Source: Cryobacterium arcticum | GTDB lineage: Bacteria > Actinomycetota > Actinomycetes > Actinomycetales > Microbacteriaceae | Direction of reading: 5' to 3' | Length of the DNA: 64,000 nt | Assembly: GCF_001679725.1 (NCBI RefSeq) | Contig: NZ_CP016282.1 | Location: 3,968,001 to 4,032,000 of the forward strand | Shown: positions 8,910 to 16,241 of the stretch, one piece after another | How positions within the stretch are numbered: the first letter of the stretch is position 1 | How the letters are laid out: every line of letters starts with the position of its first letter | Position numbers and translations under genes: made by a program | The notes under the pieces: model-generated | Databases searched by the model: none | The model's input: only the letters and a program-made list of their open reading frames with translations | What the model was told of the DNA's origin: nothing

Positions 8910-8954
8910 ATGACGCTACTCGACATCACCCCCTGCCCGCGGAGAATCTTTTGA
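8910..8954 (+). CDS. 14-residue leader peptide coupled to the next gene (candidate)
   Basis: ATG 8910 has a strong ribosome site (GAAGGGAG, seven to eight bases upstream) and opens a 14-codon frame (MTLLDITPCPRRIF). Its TGA (8952-8954) overlaps the TTG start of the downstream membrane protein (8951-8953). Such an arrangement would set downstream translation by termination-reinitiation. There is no homology support at this size. Confidence 0.35.
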   Translation: MTLLDITPCPRRIF

Positions 8955-9364
8955 GCGACTCCGTGACCGTCGCCGCCATCATCACCGGCGGAACAGTCAT
9001 CTCAGCCCTGCTCGCATACCTCGGGGTCCGAGTGAACAAGGCCATCGGCCACGCAAAATCTGCCGCCGATGACTCCGCGGCCACCAAAGAGCAGGTGCAG
9101 AACTCGCACACCACCAACCTCCGCGAAGAGTCCGATACCCGACACGATGCGGTGATGCTCGCCCTCGAAGGGATCCAGGGCAAGCAGGCCGAGCAGGCGC
9201 GCAGCATCGACGACGTGAAGGCATCCCAGCGCGGGCTCCAGCGCGACATCGGCCGGCTCGCAGACGCCGACCTCGAACACACGAAGGCGGCCCGCGAAGA
9301 CCGGGAACGCCTCTCCAAGCACCTCGAATCCACCATCGCCGGTACACCCGGCACGAAGGAGTAG
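8951..9364 (+). CDS. DUF2746-like membrane protein, holin candidate
   Basis: A 137-residue protein with one N-terminal membrane segment (about 5-27, 'VAAIITGGTVISALLAYLGV') followed by a long, charged coiled coil. This matches the DUF2746-type proteins encoded beside actinophage lysins. The TTG start is supported by GGAG at 8941-8944 and by overlap with the stop of a 14-codon frame. It is followed two bases later by a second small membrane protein; together they probably provide holin or antiholin functions. Which is the pore-former cannot be decided from sequence. Confidence 0.72.
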   Translation: MSDSVTVAAIITGGTVISALLAYLGVRVNKAIGHAKSAADDSAATKEQVQNSHTTNLREESDTRHDAVMLALEGIQGKQAEQARSIDDVKASQRGLQRDIGRLADADLEHTKAAREDRERLSKHLESTIAGTPGTKE

Positions 9365-9366
9365 CT

Positions 9367-9591
9367 ATGTCCGCCGAATCCAACATCGCCAAGATCAAGG
9401 CCAAGATCGCCGAGGCGCAGGCTTACGCCAAGTTCGTCGCCGCGTGTGTCGGTGGCGCGCTCACTGTGGGGTCGTCCCTGATCCCCACCGAGTGGGCGAT
9501 CTACGCCACAGTCGGCCTCGCCGTCCTCACCGCGTTCAGTGTATGGCGATTCCCCAATACCCCGACGCCCACCGGCGACCACTCGGCCTAA
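9367..9591 (+). CDS. Small membrane protein, probable holin
   Basis: A 74-residue protein with a short amphipathic lysine-rich N-terminus, two predicted membrane segments (about 22-40 and 43-60) and a polar C-terminus: the size and topology of a class II holin. It lies directly after the DUF2746-like gene and within 600 bases of the endolysin, the normal place for a holin. The call is from topology and context. Confidence 0.75.
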   Translation: MSAESNIAKIKAKIAEAQAYAKFVAACVGGALTVGSSLIPTEWAIYATVGLAVLTAFSVWRFPNTPTPTGDHSA

Positions 9592-9609
9592 GCACCAGGA
9601 GCCCCCCAT

Positions 9610-10305
9610 ATGACCGTTGTCACCATCACCGCGGCCGACATTCTCGCCCTCGGTGGAAGCCTGCCCCTGTCCGGGTTCATGCAAGTCTGGGCGCTCACTC
9701 CCATCGACGGCCAGATTGATCAGGCTCGGGCGGCCGAGTACCGTCTTGCTGACGGGGAGATCACCCTGGGTGCGGCGCCGGTTGGTGGTGCGATCCTCCT
9801 GGTGCCCCGGGGTGTGCGCGGCCTCACTGAATCGTGGGCCGTCACCCCGCCCACTGGCCCGATCGGCCTGGCGGATCTCATCGCGGGCTACCGGGTGGAC
9901 GTGTCCACTCTTCTGCCCCTCCCTGAGATCCCGCCGTCCGTGGCTGAGATCCTTGTGCAGGTCGAGGAGGCTGGGCGGGCTGTCGTCCTCGTAGCAGCCT
10001 CAGCGGCTGGATCGGCTAGCGCTGCTGGGCAGAGCGCTGCGGACGCGGCCAGCGCCCGGCAGGAGGCTATCGACGCCGCTGCGAGGGTGCCCACCGAGGA
10101 GCAACTAACCGCCACGTTTGTCGCATCGAACCCGACCCTCATCGTGACCTACAACGGTGACAGCTCGGTGGCATCGACCACGGAGAACGGCGTGCTCACC
10201 ACGTTCACGTACAACACGGACGGCACGGTTAAAACGCAGACCCGCTCCGGGACCACGCGCACATTCACCTACGATGCCAACGGCAACGTGACGGGAGCAA
10301 ACTGA
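9610..10305 (+). CDS. Fibre-like protein with YD-repeat-like C-terminus
   Basis: A 231-residue protein. The N-terminal 110 residues are beta-rich and may be a virion-attachment domain. An Ala/Ser-rich helical stretch follows (about 115-160). The last 55 residues carry alternating Tyr/Asp/Gly/Thr motifs ('TFTYNTDGTVKTQT', 'TFTYDANGNVTG') like RHS/YD repeats or fibre tip strands. It overlaps the next gene as TGATG. The pair lies after the lysis genes, where some actinophages keep extra tail-fibre or host-range genes. No catalytic motif is seen. Confidence 0.6.
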   Translation: MTVVTITAADILALGGSLPLSGFMQVWALTPIDGQIDQARAAEYRLADGEITLGAAPVGGAILLVPRGVRGLTESWAVTPPTGPIGLADLIAGYRVDVSTLLPLPEIPPSVAEILVQVEEAGRAVVLVAASAAGSASAAGQSAADAASARQEAIDAAARVPTEEQLTATFVASNPTLIVTYNGDSSVASTTENGVLTTFTYNTDGTVKTQTRSGTTRTFTYDANGNVTGAN

Positions 10306-11864
10306 TGGACGTTGTAACGCTCGGCATGGCAAAGGCTGACGCTGGCAAGAAGATAGACGACGCGACCCGCGCTCACGCCGCAATCCTGATGGACAAGCTT
10401 GCCACCGGCGTCGAGGGCGGAACGCTGGTTTTCGTCGGCGACTCGACGTTCGTGGACACCATCACCGGAACGGTCGTACAGACCCCGCTGAGGATCGCGC
10501 AGTCCCTCGCAGCCAAGTACCCGGCTCTCCGCGTTCTCTTCCGTGAGTGGGACGACACCTCGCAGACCTATCCCGCGATCACAACCGTTCAGGCGGGTGT
10601 CAACTCCCGGTCGGTGTCGGACGGCATTACGATCGGCGCAAGTCCAACCATTGAGTCTGCAACCGTGGCGTTCAAGCCCACCGATGTCGGCCGGGCCATT
10701 GCCGGGACGAACATCCCCGCAGGTGCCAGAATTTCGGCGTACATCTCTGCAACGAAAGTGACGATCAGCGCGAACGCGACCGCGGCAGGAGCAGGAACGT
10801 CGATCACGGTCGGCCCGTACATCCTTGATGTATACAACGCTTCACGCTCAGGTGCGAACGCGAGCTACCCCACGACGACAGTTGCCCGATTCGCCACGAT
10901 GTTCCCCATGACCGGCATCCCGAGCAGCTTCCCCGATCTCATCATCATTGACCACGGGCACAACTCGGCAGGCATGACGACGGAATATCGAAAAGTCCAC
11001 CTGACCCTCGTCCGCACACTGCAAGACTTCTTCCCGCGTGCGGGCATCATCAACCTCGCACAGTCGCCGCGACGAGCATCCGGGGACTCGTACAACAACG
11101 ACTACGCCAATGATCTGGTCAGGGCGCGGGTCGTGAAAGCACTGTCCGCGTCCGAGGGGTTGGGCCTGGTAAATGCCCTAGACACGTTCCTCGCGAACCC
11201 GGACTACGCCACCCAGTGGCTGGTCAGTGATGGGCTCCACCCCAACGCGGCAGGTTACTCGGTCATCTTCGATCTGCTCTGGTCTGCATTTCGCACCTCC
11301 GCTAAGAACACGCCGGTGGCGGTCGTCCCGCGCGAGTCGAAGATGTTCATCCCTGCCAAGGCGTTCGATGCCCTGACGGGCATACCTGCCTACTCGGTGG
11401 TAAACGGACAGGCGGGTGCATGGGGTTTCGCGACAGACTTGGATCAGTCCGTCGTCGCTTCGTGCACGCCGCCCTCGCACTGGCAGACGATGGATGTGTA
11501 CGTGGTGTGGACGACGGCACTCGGTTATGCCTCTGGGTCGAACCGCACCGTTACGTGGAGGCCGTCCACGCGCAGGCAGATGATCGGCCCATCTGACCTG
11601 CAACTCGAAAACTCAGTGAGCGTAACGGGTAGCTGGATTGTAGGAGCCGAATCGACACAGAACGCCACCCTGCTTGGAACATGGTCGACATACGCGAAGC
11701 TCATCATGACTGATCAGCTTGCGCGCAAGCCCTACTCGGCCACCGATTACCAGTTTGGCTGGGGCAACCTGCTCAAGATCGAGCGGCTGGGACTGGGTAG
11801 CGCTCTCGACAACAACCCGGACACGGTCTACATGCTCGGCGTCCTGCTCGTGCGCGCCTCCTAA
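10305..11864 (+). CDS. Second SGNH/GDSL hydrolase fibre protein
   Basis: A 519-residue protein translationally coupled to the previous gene. The hydrolase domain starts near the N-terminus: block I G45-D46-S47, a conserved-looking 'DHGHNS' stretch in place of the usual G-x-N-D block, and block V D309-G-L-H312. The C-terminal 180 residues are beta-rich with no recognised family, perhaps a carbohydrate-binding tip. It shares no obvious similarity with the SGNH tail protein at 6325-8034 beyond the catalytic blocks. The likely role is modification of surface glycan, either during adsorption or in the lysogen. Confidence 0.78.
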   Translation: MDVVTLGMAKADAGKKIDDATRAHAAILMDKLATGVEGGTLVFVGDSTFVDTITGTVVQTPLRIAQSLAAKYPALRVLFREWDDTSQTYPAITTVQAGVNSRSVSDGITIGASPTIESATVAFKPTDVGRAIAGTNIPAGARISAYISATKVTISANATAAGAGTSITVGPYILDVYNASRSGANASYPTTTVARFATMFPMTGIPSSFPDLIIIDHGHNSAGMTTEYRKVHLTLVRTLQDFFPRAGIINLAQSPRRASGDSYNNDYANDLVRARVVKALSASEGLGLVNALDTFLANPDYATQWLVSDGLHPNAAGYSVIFDLLWSAFRTSAKNTPVAVVPRESKMFIPAKAFDALTGIPAYSVVNGQAGAWGFATDLDQSVVASCTPPSHWQTMDVYVVWTTALGYASGSNRTVTWRPSTRRQMIGPSDLQLENSVSVTGSWIVGAESTQNATLLGTWSTYAKLIMTDQLARKPYSATDYQFGWGNLLKIERLGLGSALDNNPDTVYMLGVLLVRAS

Positions 11865-11903
11865 GCCCGTCAACCTGACCCAGATTGCATCATCGATTCA
11901 CCG

Positions 11904-11941
11904 GCCCCGGCCACTCTCTTCGGAGGGTGGCCGGGGCTTTT
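11904..11941 (+). terminator. Strong terminator at the prophage right end
   Basis: An 11-bp GC-rich perfect stem (11904-11914 with 11927-11937) with a 12-base loop is followed by TTTT (11938-11941). It should stop late phage transcription before the attachment site. Confidence 0.88.
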
Positions 11942-11998
11942 CTGCGTCCTCGCTCGCTACTTACTCGCTGTTTTGGGCGGCAGGCCGCCACAAACCAC

Positions 11999-12055
11999 GG
12001 CAGATTGCGGACGGTCACGCAAGGGAATGTGCAGGTTGTGGCAGATTTCAGACGG
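11999..12055. repeat. Pair of 16-bp direct repeats, candidate integrase arm sites
   Basis: GGCAGATTGCGGACGG (11999-12014) and GGCAGATTTCAGACGG (12040-12055) match at 14 of 16 positions and are 41 bases apart, about four helical turns. A tandem TGCGGCA pair follows (12057-12070). They lie just inside the tRNA fragment, where tyrosine integrases bind their arm sites. Confidence 0.5.
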
Positions 12056-12074
12056 TTGCGGCATGCGGCACGCC

Positions 12075-12129
12075 AGAACTTCAGCTTCCCAAGCTGATAG
12101 CGCGGGTTCGATTCCCGTCATCCGCTCCA
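12075..12129 (+). other. attR: 3' fragment of tRNA-Gly(CCC)
   Basis: These 55 bases hold an anticodon arm (TCAGC/GCTGA around loop TTCCCAA, anticodon CCC), a complete T arm (GCGGG-TTCGATT-CCCGT), the 3' acceptor strand and an encoded CCA. The bases just upstream do not fold into a matching D arm or 5' acceptor strand. It is therefore the displaced end of a host tRNA gene split by integration. The phage copy at the left end would restore the intact gene. The stretch 11865-12232 otherwise holds only the terminator, the repeats and about 100 bases of unassigned host sequence. Confidence 0.85.
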
Positions 12130-12232
12130 GATCTAGGATGCGTGCCCCGCCAGCCATTGCGTTGGACCGGATTTTTCGCGCAATCAGCGATTTACACGCT
12201 GTTTCGAGCGAACTCGGGTTCGTGCCGCGCAC

Positions 12233-13024
12233 TCAGCCGTTCCAGGCACGAAGGAACGCGGCGTCGCTCGCGTACCCCTCGGCCTCATCCAGCAGGTGTG
12301 GCTTGCCCAGCTCGTCGGCCTTCAGCCTCGACATGTCGGCCAGGTCGTGCAGGCGGATGATCGCGACTCGCAGCACATCCGCCCACGACGCGTCCGACCC
12401 GTAGGCGTCGAGGATCAGCTGGGTGCGCCGCCGGGCGTGCTCCATGCCGGGAGCGTTCGGCGGGGTCACCCCGGTGAGCGGCACGGCCCGCGTGGCGAAG
12501 TACGCGATGTCCCAGAGGCGCGGTCCGGGTGAGCACATGTCGAAGTCGATCGCGCCGGTGAGGTGGCCATCCGTGAACGCGAGATTGTGCGGGGCGAAAT
12601 CGTTGTGGCAGATCACCTCGCTGGGCACCTTCGCGCGCGACTGCCAGATGCGGTCGTCCAAGGCGAAGCCGATGCTCGCATCGTGCAACTGGCGGAGGAA
12701 CTGGGCGCCCTCGGTGAGCACGTTCTCCGCCCACACCCAGTCGGGCAGCGGGTACACCGGAACGTCACCGTCGATGAAGGTCAACCGCTCGCGGTCGCCG
12801 TCCACCCCAAGCGGCCTCGGCGCCCAGTCGACACCCGCCATAGCGAGGTAGTCGAGGTAGGCGTGCACGGTCGGGGTCCACGGGCCGCCGGTGCGCAGCA
12901 CAGTGTCGCCGTCGCGGTGGACCTCGTTCATGTTGCCGCCAGCCAGAACGGTGGTCGAAGGCTCAGGGGTCATCGGCACAGGGTTCATCGGCACGTGGTT
13001 CATCCGCACAGAGTCCATCCGCAC
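12233..13024 (-). CDS. Aminoglycoside/choline phosphotransferase-family protein
   Basis: A 263-residue member of the APH kinase-like fold. The Brenner motif 'HNDFAPHN' (catalytic Asp, Mg-binding Asn) and the following 'IDFDMCSPG' metal site are present, and 'WDIAYFATRAVPL' is typical of the family. It phosphorylates an unknown small molecule; no resistance function can be claimed. The start is uncertain: four in-frame ATGs are spaced exactly 15 bases apart by a tandem repeat, none with a clear ribosome site. The shortest choice is ATG at 12973 (MTPEPS). It is the first host gene after attR and is transcribed towards it. Confidence 0.82.
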   Translation of the reverse strand: MRMDSVRMNHVPMNPVPMTPEPSTTVLAGGNMNEVHRDGDTVLRTGGPWTPTVHAYLDYLAMAGVDWAPRPLGVDGDRERLTFIDGDVPVYPLPDWVWAENVLTEGAQFLRQLHDASIGFALDDRIWQSRAKVPSEVICHNDFAPHNLAFTDGHLTGAIDFDMCSPGPRLWDIAYFATRAVPLTGVTPPNAPGMEHARRRTQLILDAYGSDASWADVLRVAIIRLHDLADMSRLKADELGKPHLLDEAEGYASDAAFLRAWNG

Positions 13025-13025
13025 A
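12966..13025. repeat. Four 15-bp tandem units carrying four start codons
   Basis: Units 12966-12980, 12981-12995, 12996-13010 and 13011-13025 share the pattern GGTTCATCSGCACA. On the reverse strand each supplies an ATG in the phosphotransferase frame and encodes a pentapeptide of the form M-x-x-V/E-x. Confidence 0.85.
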
Positions 13026-13065
13026 GGCTACGCGACCGGCCCGAACCGGGCACGGGCGAGCCGGC

Positions 13066-13422
13066 TCACGCGGGGCGGAGCTCGTCCGGCGCGGGAAAGG
13101 GCAGCTGGTAGCGGTCGCTGTTGGCGCCCACCGCGGACGCGGCACCATACTCGTCGGCCACCACGGTGATCCCGTCGCCGCTCGCTTCGCTGATGCGCAC
13201 AGGTCGTTCAGTGCCGTCCGGCAGCCGCAACAGGTACCGATCGGCCAGGAAACCGATTCCCAGCTCCTCCAGGGTCTCCTCGGCCTCCAGCCAGTCGACC
13301 GGTTCCGCAGTCACCCAACGACCCAGGCGATCCACCGGGCGGAAGCCGTCGCCCTCGGGCACGATCCAGCCCACCGGCTCGCGATCCTCGCGGCGGTGTT
13401 CGATCCAGTGCTCGGGCAACAT
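13066..13422 (-). CDS. Conserved-looking small protein, unknown function
   Basis: A 118-residue acidic protein from ATG 13422 (MLPEHWIEHRRED...); the frame extends upstream but those residues are not protein-like. It has Trp/Arg/Asp-rich beta patterns ('VGWIVPEGDGFRPVDRLGR', 'DRYLLRLPDGTERPVRI'), no signal peptide and no membrane segment. I do not recognise a family. It is followed on the same strand by the phosphotransferase. Confidence 0.68.
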   Translation of the reverse strand: MLPEHWIEHRREDREPVGWIVPEGDGFRPVDRLGRWVTAEPVDWLEAEETLEELGIGFLADRYLLRLPDGTERPVRISEASGDGITVVADEYGAASAVGANSDRYQLPFPAPDELRPA

Positions 13423-13556
13423 GCTCCCCGACGCTAGCAGGCGGAGGAGAACTCCAGACCGCTGCCCGCATCCGTTCTCTGAGCGACCATTCAGCCAGGA
13501 ATTCCCCGCCACGAAAGGGCGTTTCCCACAAGACACGCGATCGAAAGGAACATGCC

Positions 13557-14375
13557 ATGGGCAAAACCTGGTTCATCACCGGAGCATCGAAGGGCTTCGG
13601 CCGCGAATGGGCGGAAGCAGCCTTGGAGCGCGGGGACTCCGTCGCCGGCACCGCACGAAAGCTGGAAACGCTTGACGACCTGCGGGACACGTACCCCGAG
13701 ACCTTCCTAGCGCTGCGCCTGGACGTGACCGACAGGGACGCCGATTTCGCGGCCGTGCAGCGGGCCGCCGAGCACTTCGGGCGGCTCGACGTTGTTGTCA
13801 ACAATGCCGGCTATGGCCATTTCGGCATGGTGGAAGAACTGGCAGAGGGCGAGGCGCGTGCCCAGCTTGAAACCAATCTGTTCGGTGCGCTCTGGGTCAC
13901 CCAGGCCGCGGTCCCCATCATGCGTGAGCAGGGTTCCGGGCACATCATCCAGGTGTCCAGCATCGGCGGCATCAGCGCCTTCCCCTCCGTGGGGATCTAT
14001 CACGCATCCAAGTGGGCGCTCGAGGGCCTCTCTCAGGCGCTCGCCCAGGAAGTCGCGGGTTTCGGCATCCACGTGACGCTGGTGGAACCCGGCGGGTTCT
14101 CCACCGACTGGTCTGGGCCGTCCGCCTCACACAGCGAAGAGCTGCCGGAGTACGCCGAAGTACGGAAGGCCGCCGCGAGTCGCCCGTCCGCCATGGACCC
14201 CGGCGACCCCACGGCCACCCGGAGCGCGATCCTCAAGGTCGTCGACGCCGAGACACCGCCCCTGCGCATCTTCTTCGGGCGCGCACCCCTCGCGATTGCG
14301 ACGAAGGACTACGAATCCCGTCTGTCCACGTGGAATGAATGGCAGCCGGTCTCGATCGAGGCTCACGGCAACTGA
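13557..14375 (+). CDS. Short-chain dehydrogenase/reductase
   Basis: A 272-residue classical SDR. It has the nucleotide-binding T8-G-A-S-K-G-F-G, N82-N-A-G, catalytic S134, Y148 and K152. The C-terminal extension ('IFFGRAPLAIATKDYESRLSTW') is of the type seen in Actinobacteria SDRs annotated as oxidoreductases of unknown substrate. 'TARKLETLDDL' after strand two suggests NADP preference. ATG 13557 has a GAAAGGAA ribosome site. It is a single gene, divergent from the small protein gene to its left. Confidence 0.9.
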   Translation: MGKTWFITGASKGFGREWAEAALERGDSVAGTARKLETLDDLRDTYPETFLALRLDVTDRDADFAAVQRAAEHFGRLDVVVNNAGYGHFGMVEELAEGEARAQLETNLFGALWVTQAAVPIMREQGSGHIIQVSSIGGISAFPSVGIYHASKWALEGLSQALAQEVAGFGIHVTLVEPGGFSTDWSGPSASHSEELPEYAEVRKAAASRPSAMDPGDPTATRSAILKVVDAETPPLRIFFGRAPLAIATKDYESRLSTWNEWQPVSIEAHGN

Positions 14376-14406
14376 GCACTCGGGCGGGCGCCACTGTCGG
14401 ACAACG

Positions 14407-14985
14407 CTAGCCGGCGGCGTTCGGCAGTTGCTCGGGGCAGTCCCCACCCGGCTCCGTCGCAAGTTCGAAGTGCCACATCTCGTTGGCGTAGATCTGGCAG
14501 AGCCCGTAGTCGGCGCCGTGTTGGCTCAGCCAGCTGTCCGCATCCGTTCGCCCGATGTCGACGGCCTCGCCGGTGACGTGCCTGGACTGCTCGGGCGACA
14601 GCACGAACTGCCCCGCCGCCTCCAGGCTGCCGTACTCGATCACCGCGGCGTCGAGCAGGGACTGCTGGTACGCGGCGCTCCGCCATCCGCTGGTGACGAC
14701 GAAGTCGATGTCGTCGGCGATGGCGTCGCGAGCGGCATTCTGCATGGCCGCGCGCAGATCGGGGTCGAGGTTGGCGATCGCGGGCAGATCGTCGGCAAAG
14801 GGCGACACGGCCTCGCCCTCCTCGATCAGGCCGTCCGCGGCACCCATCACGTGGGGGTCCGCGCTCCGAAGCACCCCGCTGGCGGATGCGCCATCGCGCG
14901 GCAGTGCGGCCAGAACCGCCCCTCCGGCCGCCAAGGCGCCGACCAGCACCAGGCTCAGAATCGTGAGTGTTTTCGTCTTCGACAC
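14407..14985 (-). CDS. vanY: VanY-type D-alanyl-D-alanine carboxypeptidase
   Basis: A 192-residue membrane-anchored or secreted zinc peptidase that removes the terminal D-Ala of peptidoglycan stem peptides. One N-terminal membrane segment (about 8-28) precedes an M15B domain. The motifs are 'SGWRS' (99-103), S134-x-H136-x2-G-x-A-x-D143 and W171-H172-x-E174. The predicted zinc ligands are H136, D143 and H172. It lies 137 bases downstream of the sensor kinase gene on the same strand, so it is a likely target of that two-component pair. No vanHAX ligase genes are present, so this is not a full vancomycin-resistance operon. Confidence 0.9.
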   Translation of the reverse strand: MSKTKTLTILSLVLVGALAAGGAVLAALPRDGASASGVLRSADPHVMGAADGLIEEGEAVSPFADDLPAIANLDPDLRAAMQNAARDAIADDIDFVVTSGWRSAAYQQSLLDAAVIEYGSLEAAGQFVLSPEQSRHVTGEAVDIGRTDADSWLSQHGADYGLCQIYANEMWHFELATEPGGDCPEQLPNAAG

Positions 14986-15122
14986 GGATGCGTCTCCTTC
15001 TTATCGATCGGAGACATCAGTCCACCAGCGCGGCCGTTGCCGCAGCGTTGCGGAAAGCGCATACGCTCCCGATACACCGCCGGTCAGCCACGCCGGACAG
15101 CACCACTAGACAGCAGCGCCGG

Positions 15123-16241
15123 TCAACCGCCCGCGGTTATGGCGGCGGTCGTAGCAGTGGGGCCGGGGAACCGGACCGTCACGGTCAGTCCGCCGGAGGG
15201 GCGCGCCGCGATGTCGAGCACCGCGTCGTGCACGTCGACCACCCGGGCGACGAGGGCGAGGCCGAGGCCGCTGCCCACCGGCGCGCGGCCCGGCCCGGCT
15301 GAGCGGGTACCGACGCGGGCGACCCCACGAACGAACGGCTCGGTGAGGGTTCCGAGCATCTCGGCGGCCACGACCGGGCCGGAGTTGCTCACCGTGAGCT
15401 GCACGGCCCCGTCCGCCACGGTCTCGGTGCGCACCTCGAGCCAGCCGGTCGGCGCCGTGTTGTGGCGGATGCCGTTGAGGATCAGGTTGGCCGTGAGCTG
15501 GCGCACGAGCGTGCCGCTGCCGTCGAAGTCCCCCTCACCGAGCTCACTCGTGATGGTGACCCCGGCTTCGTCGGCCAGGGGACGGAGTTCCCGGATCACG
15601 TCGCCCGCGATCTCGGCCAGGTCGAGCGGGGTTCGGGCGATCGCGCGGCCCTCGTCGATGGTCGCGAGGGACAGCAGCGCCTCCACCACCTCGATACCGC
15701 GCCGGTTCGTCTCGTCCAGCCGGCGCAGCAGCTTCTCGATGTCCAGGCCGGCCGGGTCGGCCAGCGCGACGTCGAGCATCGACCGTTCGATCGCGTAGGG
15801 GGTGCGCAGCTCGTGCGCGGCGTTCGCGGCGAACCGGCGCTGGTTGTCGAATGAGGTCTGCAGCCGGTCGAGCATCGAGTCGAAGGTGTCGGCGAGTTCA
15901 TGGAATTCGTCGTGCGGGCCGCCCAGGTGCACCCGGTGGTCGAACGAGCCCGCGGCGACGCGTCGGGCGACCCCGTTGATCTGCTGAAGCGGGCGCAGCA
16001 TCCGGCCGGCCAGGAGCCAGCCGCCGCCGAATCCGATCACCAGGAGCACCACGAGCACCTGCCAGGTGCGCGGCCAGAGCGCGGCGAGCAGGTCGCCGCG
16101 ATTGGGCACGAACGGCCCGCCGTTGTCGATGTTGCCGTCGGGCACGAACCGGAGGATGTAAAAAACGAGCGCCATGAGGGCGATGCCCGCGACCAGCAGG
16201 AACCCGGCATAGCTCAGGGTGAGGCGGAGCCGGGCGCTCAC
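15123..16241 (-). CDS. vanS: Sensor histidine kinase, VanS-like
   Basis: A 372-residue membrane kinase: membrane segments about 10-31 and 60-80 flank a short extracellular loop, followed by a HAMP domain (82-130), an H box 'AAHELRTP' with H143, an N box (N252, N261) and a C-terminal ATPase G box ('GSGLGLALV'). The size, the short sensor loop and the adjacent vanY-like gene match the VanS-like kinases of high-GC Gram-positives. GTG 16241 overlaps the response-regulator stop by 4 bases. The likely input is cell-wall stress or peptidoglycan precursors. The symbol reflects family only. Confidence 0.85.
   Translation of the reverse strand: MSARLRLTLSYAGFLLVAGIALMALVFYILRFVPDGNIDNGGPFVPNRGDLLAALWPRTWQVLVVLLVIGFGGGWLLAGRMLRPLQQINGVARRVAAGSFDHRVHLGGPHDEFHELADTFDSMLDRLQTSFDNQRRFAANAAHELRTPYAIERSMLDVALADPAGLDIEKLLRRLDETNRRGIEVVEALLSLATIDEGRAIARTPLDLAEIAGDVIRELRPLADEAGVTITSELGEGDFDGSGTLVRQLTANLILNGIRHNTAPTGWLEVRTETVADGAVQLTVSNSGPVVAAEMLGTLTEPFVRGVARVGTRSAGPGRAPVGSGLGLALVARVVDVHDAVLDIAARPSGGLTVTVRFPGPTATTAAITAGG

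Larger units (their letters stand above)
1..12129. mobile_element. Right part of a siphovirus-type prophage
   Basis: Tail genes in the usual order (chaperone, tape measure, distal tail, minor tail, fibre-like), an M23 endolysin and small membrane proteins run on one strand and stop at a tRNA fragment at 12075-12129. After that the gene content becomes ordinary chromosome. The left end with integrase, regulators, packaging and head genes is outside the window. The only gene on the opposite strand is a lipoprotein at 5841-6272. Inserted lysogenic phage is the simplest reading; whether it is intact cannot be judged from this end alone. Confidence 0.93.

Noticed and set aside
11957..12232. Reverse-strand frame containing RMTGIEPALSAWEAEV
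   Set aside because: This peptide is the well-known false translation of the 3' half of a tRNA gene read backwards. The DNA is the tRNA-Gly fragment and attachment region.
12966..13025. Tandem repeat as a short CRISPR-like array
   Set aside because: Units are contiguous 15-mers without spacers.
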